From NCBI RefSeq assembly GCF_019656455.1, contig NZ_BPMK01000006.1, positions 124,001 through 188,000 on the forward strand: 64,000 nucleotides of DNA, written 5' to 3'. The DNA comes from Noviherbaspirillum aridicola (GTDB lineage Bacteria > Pseudomonadota > Gammaproteobacteria > Burkholderiales > Burkholderiaceae_D). Position numbers and translations under genes: made by a program. Below the pieces are notes generated by a model. That model ran no database searches. It was not told where the DNA came from and saw only the letters and a list, made by a program, of their open reading frames with translations. Shown here one piece after another: positions 35,211 through 45,864 of the stretch (its first letter is position 1; every line of letters begins with the position of its first letter).

Positions 35211-36418
35211 GCCTTGACTCCGCTGCGACACGCCGGCCGCGCACCCGGCGCCGCGGCGCCGAGGTGCATGACGAAGGCCATGGTCGCGATGAAGAACATC
35301 CAGAAGTACACCATGTAGGGCTGTGTGAAATTGGCGTCCTCGACCATCAGATTGAGGAAAGCCACGAGGCTGCCGGCGAGCGCCAGGCGCCGCATCCGCC
35401 GCTCGCGCCTCGCCTCGCTGCGGTGATAGAACAGCGCGTGCAGACAGGCACCGAGAAACAGCAGCATGCAGGCGAGTCCGAGCACGCCCTGCTCCACCAG
35501 GACGGTCAGGAACACGTTGTGCGAGCTGAGATCGAAGGTCGCCATCGAGCCGTAGTAGCCGACGGGGGACATCGGATTGTCGGAGATGTATTCCCACTTC
35601 ATCAGGAAGCTGTCGAAGCGGCCGTTGCTCAGGTCGCGTTCCCCGCTCAGGCGCGTGCTGATCAGCAGTTCCAGGTTCTCGCGCGCGAAATGGGCATAGC
35701 CGGCGAGCAGCAGCAGGATGCAGGCCGCCCAAGCCGCGAGAGCGCGGAATCTCCCCGCGAGAACGCATCCGGCCAGCAGCATGGCACCGTGGAACAGCGT
35801 ACCGGCGCGTGAGGTGGTGAGCAGCACGGCCAGAAGGATCAGGCCGAGCACCGGCGTGGTCCAGCGGCAGCGATAGCCTTGCTTCAGCAGGACGCAGGCA
35901 ATATGCGGGAAGATCAGCGCGGCGGCGATCACATTGGTGCTGCCCCAGGGCAAGGCAGCCAGGCCGCCGGTATAGCGCTCGACGATTACAGTGTTGGCGC
36001 CGTAGGCCCGGGCCGCCAGCGCAAGATGGATGGCGTAATAGACGGCCAGCACGGCGCCCGACACGGCGATCACGGTGAGCGCGAAACGGGCCAGCTCATC
36101 CGGGTGCCGGCGGAAGCGGGCCAGCAGCTGGAATGCGAGCAGATAGCAGATGACATGCGGCGCCACGCGCGCCAGCGACCGGCCGGGGTCCGGCGCGAAG
36201 AAGGCGAGCATCGCGATGCTGAACACCGATGCGGCCGCGGCGAGCATCGCCGGCGCGGTCGAACGCGTCAGCAGGAAAGCGTCGGTCGAGGGACGCAGGA
36301 AACCGGCCGCCGCCGCCAGAAGCAGGCATGGCAGGCCGAAGGACACGACCGGCATCCCGCTCGCGGCCGAGGTCGAGAAAGGCGTCAGCAAGAGTCCGAT
36401 TACGATCAGCAAGCGCAT
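35198..36418 (-). CDS. Wzy/WaaL-type O-antigen polymerase/ligase
   Basis: The 406-residue protein has about twelve TM helices and the Wzy_C-type large periplasmic loop (about 240-310) containing DLSSHNVFLTVLVEQGVLGLA, where the conserved His lies. In a Wzx/Wzy locus it is probably the EPS repeat-unit polymerase at the periplasmic face. EPS promoter copy B lies upstream, so it can be the first gene of a separate transcript covering the glycosyltransferases. Confidence 0.85.
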   Translation of the reverse strand: MRLLIVIGLLLTPFSTSAASGMPVVSFGLPCLLLAAAAGFLRPSTDAFLLTRSTAPAMLAAAASVFSIAMLAFFAPDPGRSLARVAPHVICYLLAFQLLARFRRHPDELARFALTVIAVSGAVLAVYYAIHLALAARAYGANTVIVERYTGGLAALPWGSTNVIAAALIFPHIACVLLKQGYRCRWTTPVLGLILLAVLLTTSRAGTLFHGAMLLAGCVLAGRFRALAAWAACILLLLAGYAHFARENLELLISTRLSGERDLSNGRFDSFLMKWEYISDNPMSPVGYYGSMATFDLSSHNVFLTVLVEQGVLGLACMLLFLGACLHALFYHRSEARRERRMRRLALAGSLVAFLNLMVEDANFTQPYMVYFWMFFIATMAFVMHLGAAAPGARPACRSGVKAWQT

Positions 36419-36479
36419 GACTGTCCCTGCCGGTTGTCATTCACGCGACCCTCTTCATGCGCCGCGCGTCCTGGCAACC

Positions 36480-36523
36480 ACTGTACTGGGCGAGCGCCGG
36501 CTGGATAAGTACGAAATTTCGAT
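36480..36523 (-). promoter_or_regulatory. EPS-type promoter, copy B (polymerase operon)
   Basis: Read leftwards, ATCGAAATTTCGTACTTAT (36523-36505) is followed 19 bp on by -10 TACAGT (36485-36480). The element contains the palindrome CGAAATTTCG. Predicted start of transcription is near 36473, about 55 bp before the polymerase ATG. Confidence 0.75.
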
Positions 36524-36569
36524 TCCTGGCCCGGCTTTTCCGCCGCCGTCCCTGGATGGCGTCGATCTG

Positions 36570-37901
36570 TCATCGCAACGCCGGGACCCGTGTGCCGCCG
36601 GCGTGCGGATGGCTCGCGCGGTCGCGGCAGAGACAGGCGAGCGCGGCCGCGTCCAGGCTGACCCGCATGCTCCATGCGAGCGCCGCGCCGACCACGCCCC
36701 ACTGCCCGATCAGCAGCCAGAGCAGCACGAGATATGGCGGGACTTCCAGCAGATGCAGCAAGGCGGTTTGCCGGGTCTTGCCCTGCGCGTGCAGCAGCGC
36801 GAAATACATGGCGCCGACGCTGTTGAAGAAGACGCCCGCGCACAGGATGCGGCCGACGACGACAGACTCGCCCGGCACCCTGCCCTGCAGCCAGACATGC
36901 AGCAGATCGGGCATGAACCAGGCGAGCGTGCCCATCGCCACCGCCATCGCCAGTCCGAGCCGCCGCTGCCAGCTGCGGAACAGGCATGCCGCCCTCTCGG
37001 CATCGCTCTGCAGCAGCTGGCTGATGAGTGGAAAAGCGACGCTGGTGACGGCGCCGCTGAGCACCAGGCACTGGACCGCTAGCTCATACGGTATGACATA
37101 GGCCGTGACCGCCGCCGCCGAGACGAGCGCGCCGATCAGGAAGCGATCCGCCTGCACCAGCAGCGGATTCAGCAGGCTGCTGAGGCTGTGCCATCCGCCG
37201 AAATGCAGCAACTGCCGCGCCGGCCCGGCGGCAAACCTGCCCGTGCCCAGGCCGGCGCGGCGCAGGCAGCGCAGGGCGAAGCCGCGATAGCAAGCGAGTG
37301 CGGCGGCGCGCGAAACCACCAGCGTGGCGACCAGCCAGTGCAGGTCCTGCACGAACAGCGCGACCAGCCAGGGCCCGCCGAAATTCGCCGCGCCCAGCAG
37401 CACGCGCAGCAGATTGACCGGCGCGAAATTCAGCCAGGCTTCATTGACGCCGCGCCAGGTGGCGCTCATGGCCTGCATGGGCAGCGCAAGCGCCAGGAAC
37501 AGCAAGGCAAGCTGCAGCTCCCGCTCCGGCACGACGGCCGAGGGCACGAGCCGGTGCGCGCCCAGCCATGCGGCGGCGACCAGTGCGAGCATGCCGATGG
37601 CCCCGGTCACGCGGGTCAGCCAGGCGGCACTCGCGACCACATCCGGGATGCGGTCACGGTGGCCGCCGCCGCGCAGACAGGACACGAGGCGTGTCGCGGC
37701 GCGGCCGATGCCCAGGTCGATCACGCTCGCATAGCCGATCACGCCCCATGCCAGCGCGAGGTAGCCGAAGCGCTCGCTGCCGATCAGCGACAGCAGTTGC
37801 GGAATGGCGGCGGCGGCGATTGCCAGCGGCAGCGCGAAACCGAACAGGTTCCAGGCAATGCGGCCGCCATTGCCGCCGCGCGGCTCGTCGGATGACACCA
37901 T
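36570..37901 (-). CDS. Wzx-type lipid-linked oligosaccharide flippase
   Basis: The 443-residue protein has about twelve TM helices in the MATE/MOP polysaccharide transporter pattern (FGFALPLAIAAAAIPQLLSLIGSERFG; QADRFLIGALVSAAAVTAY). It should flip the undecaprenyl-linked repeat unit to the periplasm for the adjacent Wzy polymerase. The ATG at 37901 lies 8 bp after rmlD; the longer frame to 38183 lies inside rmlD and was rejected. Confidence 0.88.
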   Translation of the reverse strand: MVSSDEPRGGNGGRIAWNLFGFALPLAIAAAAIPQLLSLIGSERFGYLALAWGVIGYASVIDLGIGRAATRLVSCLRGGGHRDRIPDVVASAAWLTRVTGAIGMLALVAAAWLGAHRLVPSAVVPERELQLALLFLALALPMQAMSATWRGVNEAWLNFAPVNLLRVLLGAANFGGPWLVALFVQDLHWLVATLVVSRAAALACYRGFALRCLRRAGLGTGRFAAGPARQLLHFGGWHSLSSLLNPLLVQADRFLIGALVSAAAVTAYVIPYELAVQCLVLSGAVTSVAFPLISQLLQSDAERAACLFRSWQRRLGLAMAVAMGTLAWFMPDLLHVWLQGRVPGESVVVGRILCAGVFFNSVGAMYFALLHAQGKTRQTALLHLLEVPPYLVLLWLLIGQWGVVGAALAWSMRVSLDAAALACLCRDRASHPHAGGTRVPALR

Positions 37902-37909
37902 GGATGCGG

Positions 37910-38803
37910 CTACACCGGGTCGGGCGCGCCGCTCGCCAGGCAGTCGGCAAGCGATTGTTCCCAGTGCGGCATCCGCAAGCCGAAGTGCTGCTCCAGCCTG
38001 GCCCCCGACAGCACGGAATAGGCGGGTCTTTTCGCCGGGGTCGGATACTCGTGGCTCGCGATCGGGTGCACGGCCGGTGTACGCGGCAGGCGCATGCGCT
38101 CCAGCGCGCTGCGGGTGAAGCCGTACCAGGAAGTCCGCCCCTGCGCGCTCATGTGGAATATCCCGCCGTTCAGCGCCCACCATTCATCGCGGTCGCTTGC
38201 CCGCTCCGCCTGCGCCAGCACGCGGGCGCAGCACTGGGCGACGCTGCGGCTCCAGGTCGGCGCGCCGTACTGGTCGGCCACGATGCGCAGGCTGTCGCGC
38301 TCCCGGGCGAGCCGGAGGACGGTCAGCAGGAAGTTGCGGCCCCGCAGGCCGTACACCCAGCTGGTACGCAGCAGCAGGCAGCGGGCGCCGCTCGCCAGCA
38401 GCGCCTGCTCGCCCTCCCGCTTGCTCTGGCCATAGACGTTGAGCGGTCCCGTCGGGTCGTCCTCCTCGTACGGCGACAGCTTGCGGCCGTCGAACACGTA
38501 ATCGGTCGAAAAGTGCACGACGGCGGCGCCGACCTGGCGCGCCGCTTCGCCGATCGCCGCCGGCGCGGCGGCGTTGACACGCCGCGCGGCATCCGGCTCC
38601 CGCTCGGCCTGGTCGACCGCGGTATAGGCGGCGGCGTTGACGACCACATCCGGCCGCCATGCGCGGATCAGCTCCCGCAGCTGGTCCGGCCGCTCGAGGT
38701 CGAGACGGTCGCGTCCGGGCGCCAGCAGCTCGCCGCGCCCTTGCAGGCACTGCAAAAGCTCGTAGCCGATCTGCCCGCCGGCCCCGGTCAGCAGGATCTT
38801 CAT
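37910..38803 (-). CDS. rmlD: dTDP-4-dehydrorhamnose reductase
   Basis: The 297-residue SDR enzyme performs the last step to dTDP-L-rhamnose. It has the N-terminal GAGGQIG, DVVVNAAAYTAVDQAE, FSTDYVFDG and YGQSKREGE with catalytic Tyr and Lys. Its start overlaps the rmlC stop as ATGA (38800-38803). Confidence 0.95.
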   Translation of the reverse strand: MKILLTGAGGQIGYELLQCLQGRGELLAPGRDRLDLERPDQLRELIRAWRPDVVVNAAAYTAVDQAEREPDAARRVNAAAPAAIGEAARQVGAAVVHFSTDYVFDGRKLSPYEEDDPTGPLNVYGQSKREGEQALLASGARCLLLRTSWVYGLRGRNFLLTVLRLARERDSLRIVADQYGAPTWSRSVAQCCARVLAQAERASDRDEWWALNGGIFHMSAQGRTSWYGFTRSALERMRLPRTPAVHPIASHEYPTPAKRPAYSVLSGARLEQHFGLRMPHWEQSLADCLASGAPDPV

Positions 38804-39354
38804 GTGAACGCCTCCGCCACAGACAGTTGCGGAGCGTTGCGGTCCTTGGCCGACAGCACCGGCGGCCCCGTCAGCGGCCAGGCGATGCCGATGCCCGGAT
38901 CGTCCCATCGTATGCCTGCCTCATGCGCGGGCGCGTAATACTCCGTGCACTTGTACAGCACCTCGGCCGCATCGCTGAGCACCAGGAAGCCATGGGCGAA
39001 ACCCGGAGGCAGCCATAGCTGGCGCCGGTTCGCGGCGGACAGCCGGGTCCCGAACCACTTTCCGTAAGTGGGCGATTTCGATCGGATGTCGACGGCGACG
39101 TCGAATATCTCGCCGCTGACCGCCCGCACCAGCTTGCCCTGCGGCTGCCGGACCTGGTAGTGCAGGCCGCGCAGCACGCCGCGCCGCGAACGGGTGTGAT
39201 TGTCCTGCACGAAACCTGCATCGTCGCAGGGCAGGCCCACGGCGCGGGCGAACTCGCGCTGGTTGAAGCTTTCATAGAAATAGCCGCGTTCGTCCTCGTG
39301 GACATCGGGCTCGATGAGATAGACATCGGGCAAAGGCGTGGCGCTAACGTGCAT
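38800..39354 (-). CDS. rmlC: dTDP-4-dehydrorhamnose 3,5-epimerase
   Basis: The 184-residue cupin has FVQDNHTRSRRGVLRGLHYQ, with the catalytic His at about residue 64, and LWLPPGFAHGFLVLSD. It inverts C3 and C5 of dTDP-4-keto-6-deoxyglucose. The ATG at 39354 begins a normal family N-terminus two residues before the rmlA stop region; the extension to 39375 overlaps rmlA. Confidence 0.96.
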   Translation of the reverse strand: MHVSATPLPDVYLIEPDVHEDERGYFYESFNQREFARAVGLPCDDAGFVQDNHTRSRRGVLRGLHYQVRQPQGKLVRAVSGEIFDVAVDIRSKSPTYGKWFGTRLSAANRRQLWLPPGFAHGFLVLSDAAEVLYKCTEYYAPAHEAGIRWDDPGIGIAWPLTGPPVLSAKDRNAPQLSVAEAFT

Positions 39355-39355
39355 G

Positions 39356-40264
39356 TCAGAAGACCCTCTCTTCAAGAATGTGCATGAGGTATTGCCCGTA
39401 GCCGTTCTTGCGCAGCGGCTGCGCCAGGGCTTCCAGCTGGCTGGCGCCGATGTAGCCCTTGCGATAGGCGATCTCCTCGGGACAGGCCACCTTCAGCCCC
39501 TGGCGTTTTTCCACGGTCGCGATGAACTGCGCCGCGTCGAGCAATGATTCGTGCGTGCCCGTATCGAGCCAGGCCATGCCGCGGCCGAGCACTTCCACTT
39601 CCAGGCGGTTGCGCTCGAGGTAGATCCGGTTCACGTCGGTGATCTCCAGCTCGCCGCGGGCCGAGGGGCGGATCGTGGCGGCGATGTCGCACACGTCGCG
39701 GTCGTAGAAATAGAGACCGGTGACCGCGTAGTGCGAGCGCGGCGCGGCAGGCTTTTCTTCCATGCTGATCGCGCGCCGGCGGTTGTCGAACTCCACCACC
39801 CCGTAGCGTTCCGGATCGTGCACGTGGTAGGCGAAGACCGTGGCACCGTTCTCCCGCCCGCATGCCTGGTGCAGCTGTTCTTCGAAATCGTGCCCGTAGT
39901 AGATGTTGTCGCCGAGGATGAGCGCCGATGCCGAGTCGTCGATGAAGCGGCGTCCGATGAGAAAGGCCTGGGCCAGGCCCTCCGGCCGCGCCTGCACCGC
40001 ATAGCGGAAATCCATTCCCCATTGCGCCCCGTCGCCGAGCAGATCCTGGAAGCGCGGCGTATCGGCGGGCGTCGAGATGATCAGCACGTCCCGTATCCCG
40101 GCCAGCATCAGCGTGCTCAGCGGGTAATAGATCATCGGCTTGTCGTACACGCTCAGCAGCTGCTTGGATACCGACGTGGTCGCCGGATACAGCCGCGTGC
40201 CCGAGCCGCCTGCCAGGATGATGCCCTTGCGCCGGAAGGCCGGCTGCCATTGCCTGTTGATCAT
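39356..40264 (-). CDS. rmlA: Glucose-1-phosphate thymidylyltransferase
   Basis: The 302-residue enzyme makes dTDP-glucose. It has [24 protein letters not shown], the nucleotide site at residues 14-36, then [18 protein letters not shown] and [12 protein letters not shown]. It is slightly longer than the usual 290 because of a 12-residue N-terminal extension. Its start overlaps the rmlB stop as ATGA. Confidence 0.96.
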   Translation of the reverse strand: MINRQWQPAFRRKGIILAGGSGTRLYPATTSVSKQLLSVYDKPMIYYPLSTLMLAGIRDVLIISTPADTPRFQDLLGDGAQWGMDFRYAVQARPEGLAQAFLIGRRFIDDSASALILGDNIYYGHDFEEQLHQACGRENGATVFAYHVHDPERYGVVEFDNRRRAISMEEKPAAPRSHYAVTGLYFYDRDVCDIAATIRPSARGELEITDVNRIYLERNRLEVEVLGRGMAWLDTGTHESLLDAAQFIATVEKRQGLKVACPEEIAYRKGYIGASQLEALAQPLRKNGYGQYLMHILEERVF

Positions 40265-41343
40265 GCCATCTCCTCCTGCGTCGCCCGGCGCGCGTAGTGT
40301 GTCTCCATCCAGGCGCGGTACGCGCCGGTCTGCACCTGTTCCACCCATTCCCGGTTGGCGAGATACCAGGCGACCGTCCTGCGCATGCCCTCCTCGAAGC
40401 CGTGGGCGGGCTGCCATCCCAGTTCTTGCCTGAGCTTGTCGGCGTTGATCGCATAGCGGGCATCGTGCCCGGGTCGGTCGGCGACGAAGCGTATCTGGGC
40501 CGCATAGCTCCGGCCGTCGGCGCGCGGGGACAATTCGTCCAGCAGGCGGCACAGCATGCGGACCACCTGCAGATTGCTGCGCTCGCCGCCGCCGCCGATG
40601 TTGTAGGTCTCCCCCGGCCTCCCCGCCTCCAGCACCCGCCTCAACGCCGCGCAGTGGTCTTCCACGAACAGCCAGTCGCGCACATTGCTGCCGTCGCCGT
40701 AGATCGGCAACGGCCTGCCGGCGAGCGCGCTGACGATGGTGAGCGGCACCAGCTTTTCCGGGAACTGGTGCGGGCCGTAGTTGTTCGAGCAGTTGGTGGT
40801 GAGCGTGGGCAGACCGTAGGTGTGGCACCAGGCGCGCACCAGGTGATCCGCGCCCGCCTTGGATGCGGAATAGGGACTGTTGGGCGCATACGGCGTGGTC
40901 TCCGTGAACGGCGGGTCGTCGGCGCGCAGCGAACCGTACACCTCGTCGGTCGAGACCTGCAGCAGCCTGAACGCATCCCGCTCTGCGGCCGGCAAGCCCT
41001 CCCAATAAGCGCGCGCCGCCTCGAGCAGGCTGAACACGCCGTCCAGGTTGGCCGAAACGAATTCGGCCGGCCCGTGTATCGAGCGGTCGACATGGCTCTC
41101 GGCCGCGAAATTGAGCACGGCGCGCGGCCGGTGAGCCGCGAGCAGCGCCGAGACCGCGTCCCGGTCGCGTATGTCGGCGCGGACGAACACATGCCTGGCA
41201 TCGTTCGCGATCGCGCGCAGGTTCGCGGGATTGGCGGCATAGGTGAGCGCGTCGAGATTGAGCACGGGTTCCCTGCTGCGCGCGAGCCAGTCCAGGATGA
41301 AATTGGAGCCGATGAAGCCGGCGCCGCCGGTGACGACGATCAT
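40261..41343 (-). CDS. rmlB: dTDP-glucose 4,6-dehydratase
   Basis: The 360-residue extended SDR has the NAD motif GGAGFIGSN, the catalytic STDEVYG, and [11 protein letters not shown] with the Tyr-Lys pair. It makes dTDP-4-keto-6-deoxyglucose for RmlC. The start overlaps the stop of the epimerase gene as ATGA, so rmlBACD and the epimerase form one translationally coupled block. Confidence 0.96.
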   Translation of the reverse strand: MIVVTGGAGFIGSNFILDWLARSREPVLNLDALTYAANPANLRAIANDARHVFVRADIRDRDAVSALLAAHRPRAVLNFAAESHVDRSIHGPAEFVSANLDGVFSLLEAARAYWEGLPAAERDAFRLLQVSTDEVYGSLRADDPPFTETTPYAPNSPYSASKAGADHLVRAWCHTYGLPTLTTNCSNNYGPHQFPEKLVPLTIVSALAGRPLPIYGDGSNVRDWLFVEDHCAALRRVLEAGRPGETYNIGGGGERSNLQVVRMLCRLLDELSPRADGRSYAAQIRFVADRPGHDARYAINADKLRQELGWQPAHGFEEGMRRTVAWYLANREWVEQVQTGAYRAWMETHYARRATQEEMA

Positions 41344-42371
41344 GATTGCACCTCGTGTTGGGAGATATACCAGGGCATTGCCAGGCTGAGACCGTCCCGC
41401 ACCCGTATGCGCGGGAAATAGCCGAGACGCGCCCGCGCCTTGCCGATATCCGCGCAGGAATGGCGGACATCGCCGCTGCGGAAGTCGCGCCGGACCGGAG
41501 GGCGGTCATAGGCGATGTCCGCTTCCCGCAATGCGGCTTTCAGATGAGCGAACAGTTCTTCCAGCGTCGTGTTGTCGCTCACTGCCACGTTGTAGACCTC
41601 GTTGCGGCATTCCTCGGGCGCCAGCGCGGCCAGCAGATTGGCCTGCACCGCGTTGTCCACATGGCAGAAATCCCGGCTCGTCTGTCCGTCGCCGTTGATG
41701 TAGACCGTCTCGTTGCGCAGCATGGCGGCGATCCAGCGCGGGATCACCGCCGCGTAGGCGCCATCCGGATCCTGGCGCCGCCCGAAGACATTGAAGTAGC
41801 GCAGGCCGATCGATGCAAAACCGAAACAGCGGCCGAACACATCCGCGTACAACTCGTTGACGTACTTGCTGACCGCATAGGGCGACAGCGGACGCCCTAT
41901 GCGGTGTTCGACTCTCGGCAGCGCCGGATCGTCGCCATAGGTCGAGCTCGACGCGGCGTAGACGAAGGACCGCACGCGCGCGTCGCGGGCCGCCACCAGC
42001 ATGTTGAGAAAGCCGCCCACATTGACATCATTGCTCGCCAGTGGATCGTCGATCGAGCGCGGAACCGATCCCAGGGCCGCCTGGTGGAGCACATGGTCGA
42101 CGCCGGTCATGGCATCGCGGCAGGCGCGCAGATCGCGGATATCCGCTTCGATCAGCGAGAACCTGCCCCACTGCGGCTGCCCGACCGCGCGCCGGACCTC
42201 GTCCAGGTTGCGCAGATAGCCGGTCGAGAAATTGTCGAGGCCGACGACATGCTGGTCGAGCGACAGCAGCGCTTCGGTCAGATTGGAACCGATGAAGCCG
42301 GCGCAGCCGCTCACCAGCCAGCGGCGCGGATGGCGCCGCAGTTCGTTCTGTACTTGCGTGTACCGGTTCAT
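41340..42371 (-). CDS. wbpP: UDP-N-acetylhexosamine 4-epimerase (WbpP/TviC-like)
   Basis: The 343-residue extended SDR matches WbpP/TviC very closely as I recall them: [80 protein letters not shown] and [11 protein letters not shown]. It interconverts UDP-GlcNAc and UDP-GalNAc, or the corresponding uronic acids. The 6-dehydrogenase immediately upstream makes the usual Vi/O-antigen pair, so UDP-GalNAcA is the likely product. Confidence 0.9.
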   Translation of the reverse strand: MNRYTQVQNELRRHPRRWLVSGCAGFIGSNLTEALLSLDQHVVGLDNFSTGYLRNLDEVRRAVGQPQWGRFSLIEADIRDLRACRDAMTGVDHVLHQAALGSVPRSIDDPLASNDVNVGGFLNMLVAARDARVRSFVYAASSSTYGDDPALPRVEHRIGRPLSPYAVSKYVNELYADVFGRCFGFASIGLRYFNVFGRRQDPDGAYAAVIPRWIAAMLRNETVYINGDGQTSRDFCHVDNAVQANLLAALAPEECRNEVYNVAVSDNTTLEELFAHLKAALREADIAYDRPPVRRDFRSGDVRHSCADIGKARARLGYFPRIRVRDGLSLAMPWYISQHEVQS

Positions 42372-42383
42372 TCCGGGCGCTCC

Positions 42384-43661
42384 TTACAGGCGGAGGTCGG
42401 AGGCGTCGCGCGGCAGGATGTGCTTGAGGTCGTACAGCACATGCTGGCGCTTGCCGTAGCTGCGCACCGCCGCGCCCAGCTCGCGGAACTGCCGGTGCGC
42501 GACCGCGAGAACGATGGCGTCGTATTTCCCCGCGTGCGGCATCGCGACCGGGGTGATGCCGTACTCGTGCCGCGCGCTGTCCGGGTTGACCCAGGGGTCG
42601 TAGACATCGACATTGATGTTGTAGGTCTTGAGCTCGGTGACGATGTCGACCACCTTGCTGTTGCGCAGGTCGGGACAGTTCTCCTTGAAGCTCAGCCCCA
42701 TCACCAGGACATTGGCGTCGTCGACCAGCATGCGCCGGCGCAGCATCTGCCGCACCAGCTGCCCGGCCACGTAGCAGCCCATGCCATCGTTGATGCGGCG
42801 TCCGGCGAGAATCACCTGCGGGTGGTAGCCCACGGCTTCCGCCTTGTAAGTCAGGTAGTAGGGATCGACGCCGATGCAATGGCCTCCCACCAGGCCCGGG
42901 CGGAACGGAAGGAAATTCCACTTCGTGCCGGCGGCGGTCAGCACTTCCTCGGTATCGATGCCCATGCGATTGAAGATCAGCGCGAGTTCGTTCATCAGCG
43001 CGATATTGAGGTCGCGCTGGGTGTTTTCGATGACCTTGGCCGCCTCCGCCACCCTGATGGAGGAGGCCTTGTGGGTACCGGCGGGGACGATCGCCGCGTA
43101 CAGCCGGTCGACGAACTCCGCCGCCTCCGGCGTCGAGGCGGACGTCACTTTCACGATGGTGGTCAGGCGCCGCTCCCGGTCACCCGGATTGATGCGCTCC
43201 GGGCTGTAGCCGACCGCGAAATCCTCGTTGCAGCGCAGCCCCGATTCCCGCTCCAGCACCGGCACGCAGAGCTCCTCGGTGGCGCCGGGATAGACGGTCG
43301 ATTCGAACACCACCACGTCGCCCCGCCCGATGACCCGTCCGGCGGTCCGCGCCGCGCCCAGCAATGGCGCAAGGTCCGGGCGCTTGTGATCGTCGATCGG
43401 CGTCGGGACCGTCACGATGTAGACATTCGCCTGCCGCAGGTCTTCCGGATCGGTGGTGTAGCTGAGCCTCGCCGCCTCCCGCAGATCCTCGGGGCTCGCT
43501 TCGAGCGTCCGGTCGATGCGGTCGCGCAGCTCCGTGACTCGGCGCGGGTCGATGTCGTAGCCGACGGTCGGATAGCGCTTGCCGAACTCGATGGCAAGCG
43601 GCAGCCCGACATAGCCGAGTCCGATGACGGCGATGCTGATGGAAGTCGGTGGTGTGTACAT
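42384..43661 (-). CDS. wbpO: UDP-N-acetylhexosamine 6-dehydrogenase (WbpO/TviB-like)
   Basis: The 425-residue enzyme belongs to the UDP-glucose/GDP-mannose dehydrogenase family, with NAD motif [10 protein letters not shown] (about 12-21), [15 protein letters not shown], the catalytic Cys in [15 protein letters not shown], and [15 protein letters not shown]. This subgroup oxidises UDP-GlcNAc or UDP-GalNAc to the uronic acid. The ATG at 43661 is followed by the family N-terminus; a longer frame to 43844 runs into the upstream gene. Confidence 0.9.
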   Translation of the reverse strand: MYTPPTSISIAVIGLGYVGLPLAIEFGKRYPTVGYDIDPRRVTELRDRIDRTLEASPEDLREAARLSYTTDPEDLRQANVYIVTVPTPIDDHKRPDLAPLLGAARTAGRVIGRGDVVVFESTVYPGATEELCVPVLERESGLRCNEDFAVGYSPERINPGDRERRLTTIVKVTSASTPEAAEFVDRLYAAIVPAGTHKASSIRVAEAAKVIENTQRDLNIALMNELALIFNRMGIDTEEVLTAAGTKWNFLPFRPGLVGGHCIGVDPYYLTYKAEAVGYHPQVILAGRRINDGMGCYVAGQLVRQMLRRRMLVDDANVLVMGLSFKENCPDLRNSKVVDIVTELKTYNINVDVYDPWVNPDSARHEYGITPVAMPHAGKYDAIVLAVAHRQFRELGAAVRSYGKRQHVLYDLKHILPRDASDLRL

Positions 43662-43666
43662 GGCGT

Positions 43667-45724
43667 TCAGTGCGAGACGGAGACAAGGTTGGCGGGCAGG
43701 CGCAGGCCTGGCGGGACACGGCGGGTTTGCAGGACGGCCACGCCGAACAGCATGGCTGCGGCCGGGCGGCGGCTGCGCAGGCGCCGGTATGCGGAGTCGG
43801 GTTGGGCAGCAGGGCGAGTCGGGGCGCCGCCCTGCCCGACCCACGGCTCGGGACTGTATTCGGTCACGATCGCCTTGATGGCGGACCGGATCAGTGACGG
43901 GTCGTTGCTGCGTGCGATTACCAGCAGGCGTTCGATGAGCTTGGCCAGCAGCAGCGGGTGAACCGAATACTCATTGGCGCAGAGAATGCGGGGATGCCGG
44001 CTCGGCCGGGTGTTGTCGCCGATCAGCAGTTCTTCATAGAGCTTTTCCCCGGGCCGCAGGCCGATGAAGGAAATTTCCATGTCGCCGCCCGGATTGTCGG
44101 CGGTCTTTTCGGTCATTCCGGCCATCTCGATCATGCTTCGCGCGAGATCGAGAATCCGCACCGGCTCGCCCATGTCGAGCACGAAGAGATCCCCGCCGCG
44201 CGCCATCGCCCCGGCCTGGATCACCAGTTGCGCCGCTTCGGGAATGAGCATGAAATAACGGATCACGTCGGGATGCGTGATGGTGAGCGGTCCGCCGCTC
44301 TCGATCTGGCGGCGGAACAGCGGGATCACCGACCCGGACGAGCCGAGCACATTGCCCAGCCTCACCATGCAGTAGGTGGTGCCGTCGGCATCCGTGGTCT
44401 CGGCCGCCGCCTGGAAGATCAGTTCAGCCACCCGCTTGGTGGCGCCCATGATGTTGGTCGGCCGCACCGCCTTGTCGGTGGAGATCAGCACGCAGGTCTG
44501 CACCTCGTGGGCGCGTGCCGCGTCCGCGATCACCTGCGCGCCGAGCACGTTGTTGCGGATGCCTTCGGCCATGTTCGCCTCCACCACCGGCACGTGCTTG
44601 TAGGCGGCGGCATGGTAGACGGTATCCACCGCGCCGGTGCGCAGGATATGCGAAACCAGCGCCGCATCGCAGACCGATCCGAGGTGCGCATGCAGCCGGA
44701 CGTGCGGCCAGCGGTCGCGCAATTCATGCTCGATCGAATACAGCGCGAACTCCGAGTGATCCAGCAGGTGAAGCGCGCGCGGCGCCAGCGTCATCACCTG
44801 CCGGCACAGCTCGCTGCCGATCGATCCTCCCGCGCCGGTCACGAGTACGCCCTTGCCGCGCACGCAGGCGGCGAACAGTTCCCGCTGCGGCGGCACCGGC
44901 GCCCGGCCGAGCAGGTCCTCGATCTTCACATCGCGTATGGATCGGCTCGTGATCGCGTCGTCGCTCAGTTCCACCAGGCTGTTGACGGTCTTGACGGCCA
45001 GCCCTTCGCGACGGATCGCGTGCACCAGCTCGCGCCGCCGCGCCGGCGACACGGCGGGCAAGGCGAGCACGATCATCCGCATGTCGGTCTGCGCGGCGAT
45101 CTCGCCGATGCGGTCGGCGCGCAATACCTTCAGTCCGGCGACATTCCTGCTCTTGAGCTCGCGCTTGTCGTCGAAGAAGCAGACCGGCGCGTAGCGGCCC
45201 TCGGCGCGCAAAGCCTGCGCCAGCCGCGCACCGGTTTCGCCCGCGCCGTAGATGCCCACGGGTTCCGGACGACTCGCCGTCATGCCGGTGCCGCTGCGCA
45301 GGAAGGCGCGCACCGACAGCCGGGACGCGGTGATCCACGAGAGTGCGATGAACCAGTAGATCACCAGCCCCGACCGCGGCAGCGAGGTCGAGTCATAGGC
45401 CGAGGCGACGAGAAAGGATGCGACGATCACCAGCGCGAGCACGACGCCGGTCCGCAGCAGCATGCCGATGTCGATGAAGCGGATGACGGCGCCATACACG
45501 CCGCAGGCCGCCAGCACCAGCACGGTCGCGACCGGCGTGAAAAGATAGGGAAGCCAGCCGTACTGGGACACGATCTGCAGGTCCGGCACACGCAGCAGCA
45601 TCGCACCCAGGAAGCACAGCGGCAGTGCCAGCAGATCGGCCGCCATCATGAGCAGGATCTTCTTCGCGCGCGGCAGGGAAAGCATGCGGTGGCTCAGGCG
45701 GGCGATGTTGGATTGCAGTGGCAT
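43667..45724 (-). CDS. Membrane UDP-GlcNAc 4,6-dehydratase (CapD/WbpM family)
   Basis: The 685-residue protein has four N-terminal TM helices (about 20-125), a CoA-binding-like domain ([17 protein letters not shown]) and a C-terminal SDR with [31 protein letters not shown] and a [12 protein letters not shown] motif. The Met in place of the usual catalytic Tyr is typical of this family. It should make UDP-4-keto-6-deoxy-HexNAc for an aminotransferase or reductase. EPS promoter copy E lies 65 bp upstream. Confidence 0.92.
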   Translation of the reverse strand: MPLQSNIARLSHRMLSLPRAKKILLMMAADLLALPLCFLGAMLLRVPDLQIVSQYGWLPYLFTPVATVLVLAACGVYGAVIRFIDIGMLLRTGVVLALVIVASFLVASAYDSTSLPRSGLVIYWFIALSWITASRLSVRAFLRSGTGMTASRPEPVGIYGAGETGARLAQALRAEGRYAPVCFFDDKRELKSRNVAGLKVLRADRIGEIAAQTDMRMIVLALPAVSPARRRELVHAIRREGLAVKTVNSLVELSDDAITSRSIRDVKIEDLLGRAPVPPQRELFAACVRGKGVLVTGAGGSIGSELCRQVMTLAPRALHLLDHSEFALYSIEHELRDRWPHVRLHAHLGSVCDAALVSHILRTGAVDTVYHAAAYKHVPVVEANMAEGIRNNVLGAQVIADAARAHEVQTCVLISTDKAVRPTNIMGATKRVAELIFQAAAETTDADGTTYCMVRLGNVLGSSGSVIPLFRRQIESGGPLTITHPDVIRYFMLIPEAAQLVIQAGAMARGGDLFVLDMGEPVRILDLARSMIEMAGMTEKTADNPGGDMEISFIGLRPGEKLYEELLIGDNTRPSRHPRILCANEYSVHPLLLAKLIERLLVIARSNDPSLIRSAIKAIVTEYSPEPWVGQGGAPTRPAAQPDSAYRRLRSRRPAAAMLFGVAVLQTRRVPPGLRLPANLVSVSH

Positions 45725-45788
45725 GCGCGGCTTCCATTTGTGGAACGGTCGTCGGCTCGGCGGTGGATTCCGCGGCCGGGTCCGTGTC

Positions 45789-45832
45789 ACTGTAGGCAAA
45801 GCGGGCGGCGGGGTTAAGTTCAAAGATTCGAT
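45789..45832 (-). promoter_or_regulatory. EPS-type promoter, copy E (CapD/WbpM operon)
   Basis: Read leftwards, ATCGAATCTTTGAACTTAA (45832-45814) is followed 19 bp on by -10 TACAGT (45794-45789), the same hexamer and distance as copy B. The element matches copy B at 14 of 19 positions and the following CC is also shared. Predicted start of transcription is near 45782. Confidence 0.7.
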
Positions 45833-45864
45833 GCGGACGAGGCTGCTGCATCGAATCGGCCGCA

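Noticed and set aside
39356-41509. Single 717-codon frame joining rmlA with upstream sequence
   Set aside because: The N-terminal half is the wrong frame of rmlB. The true rmlA start is at 40264, overlapping the rmlB stop.
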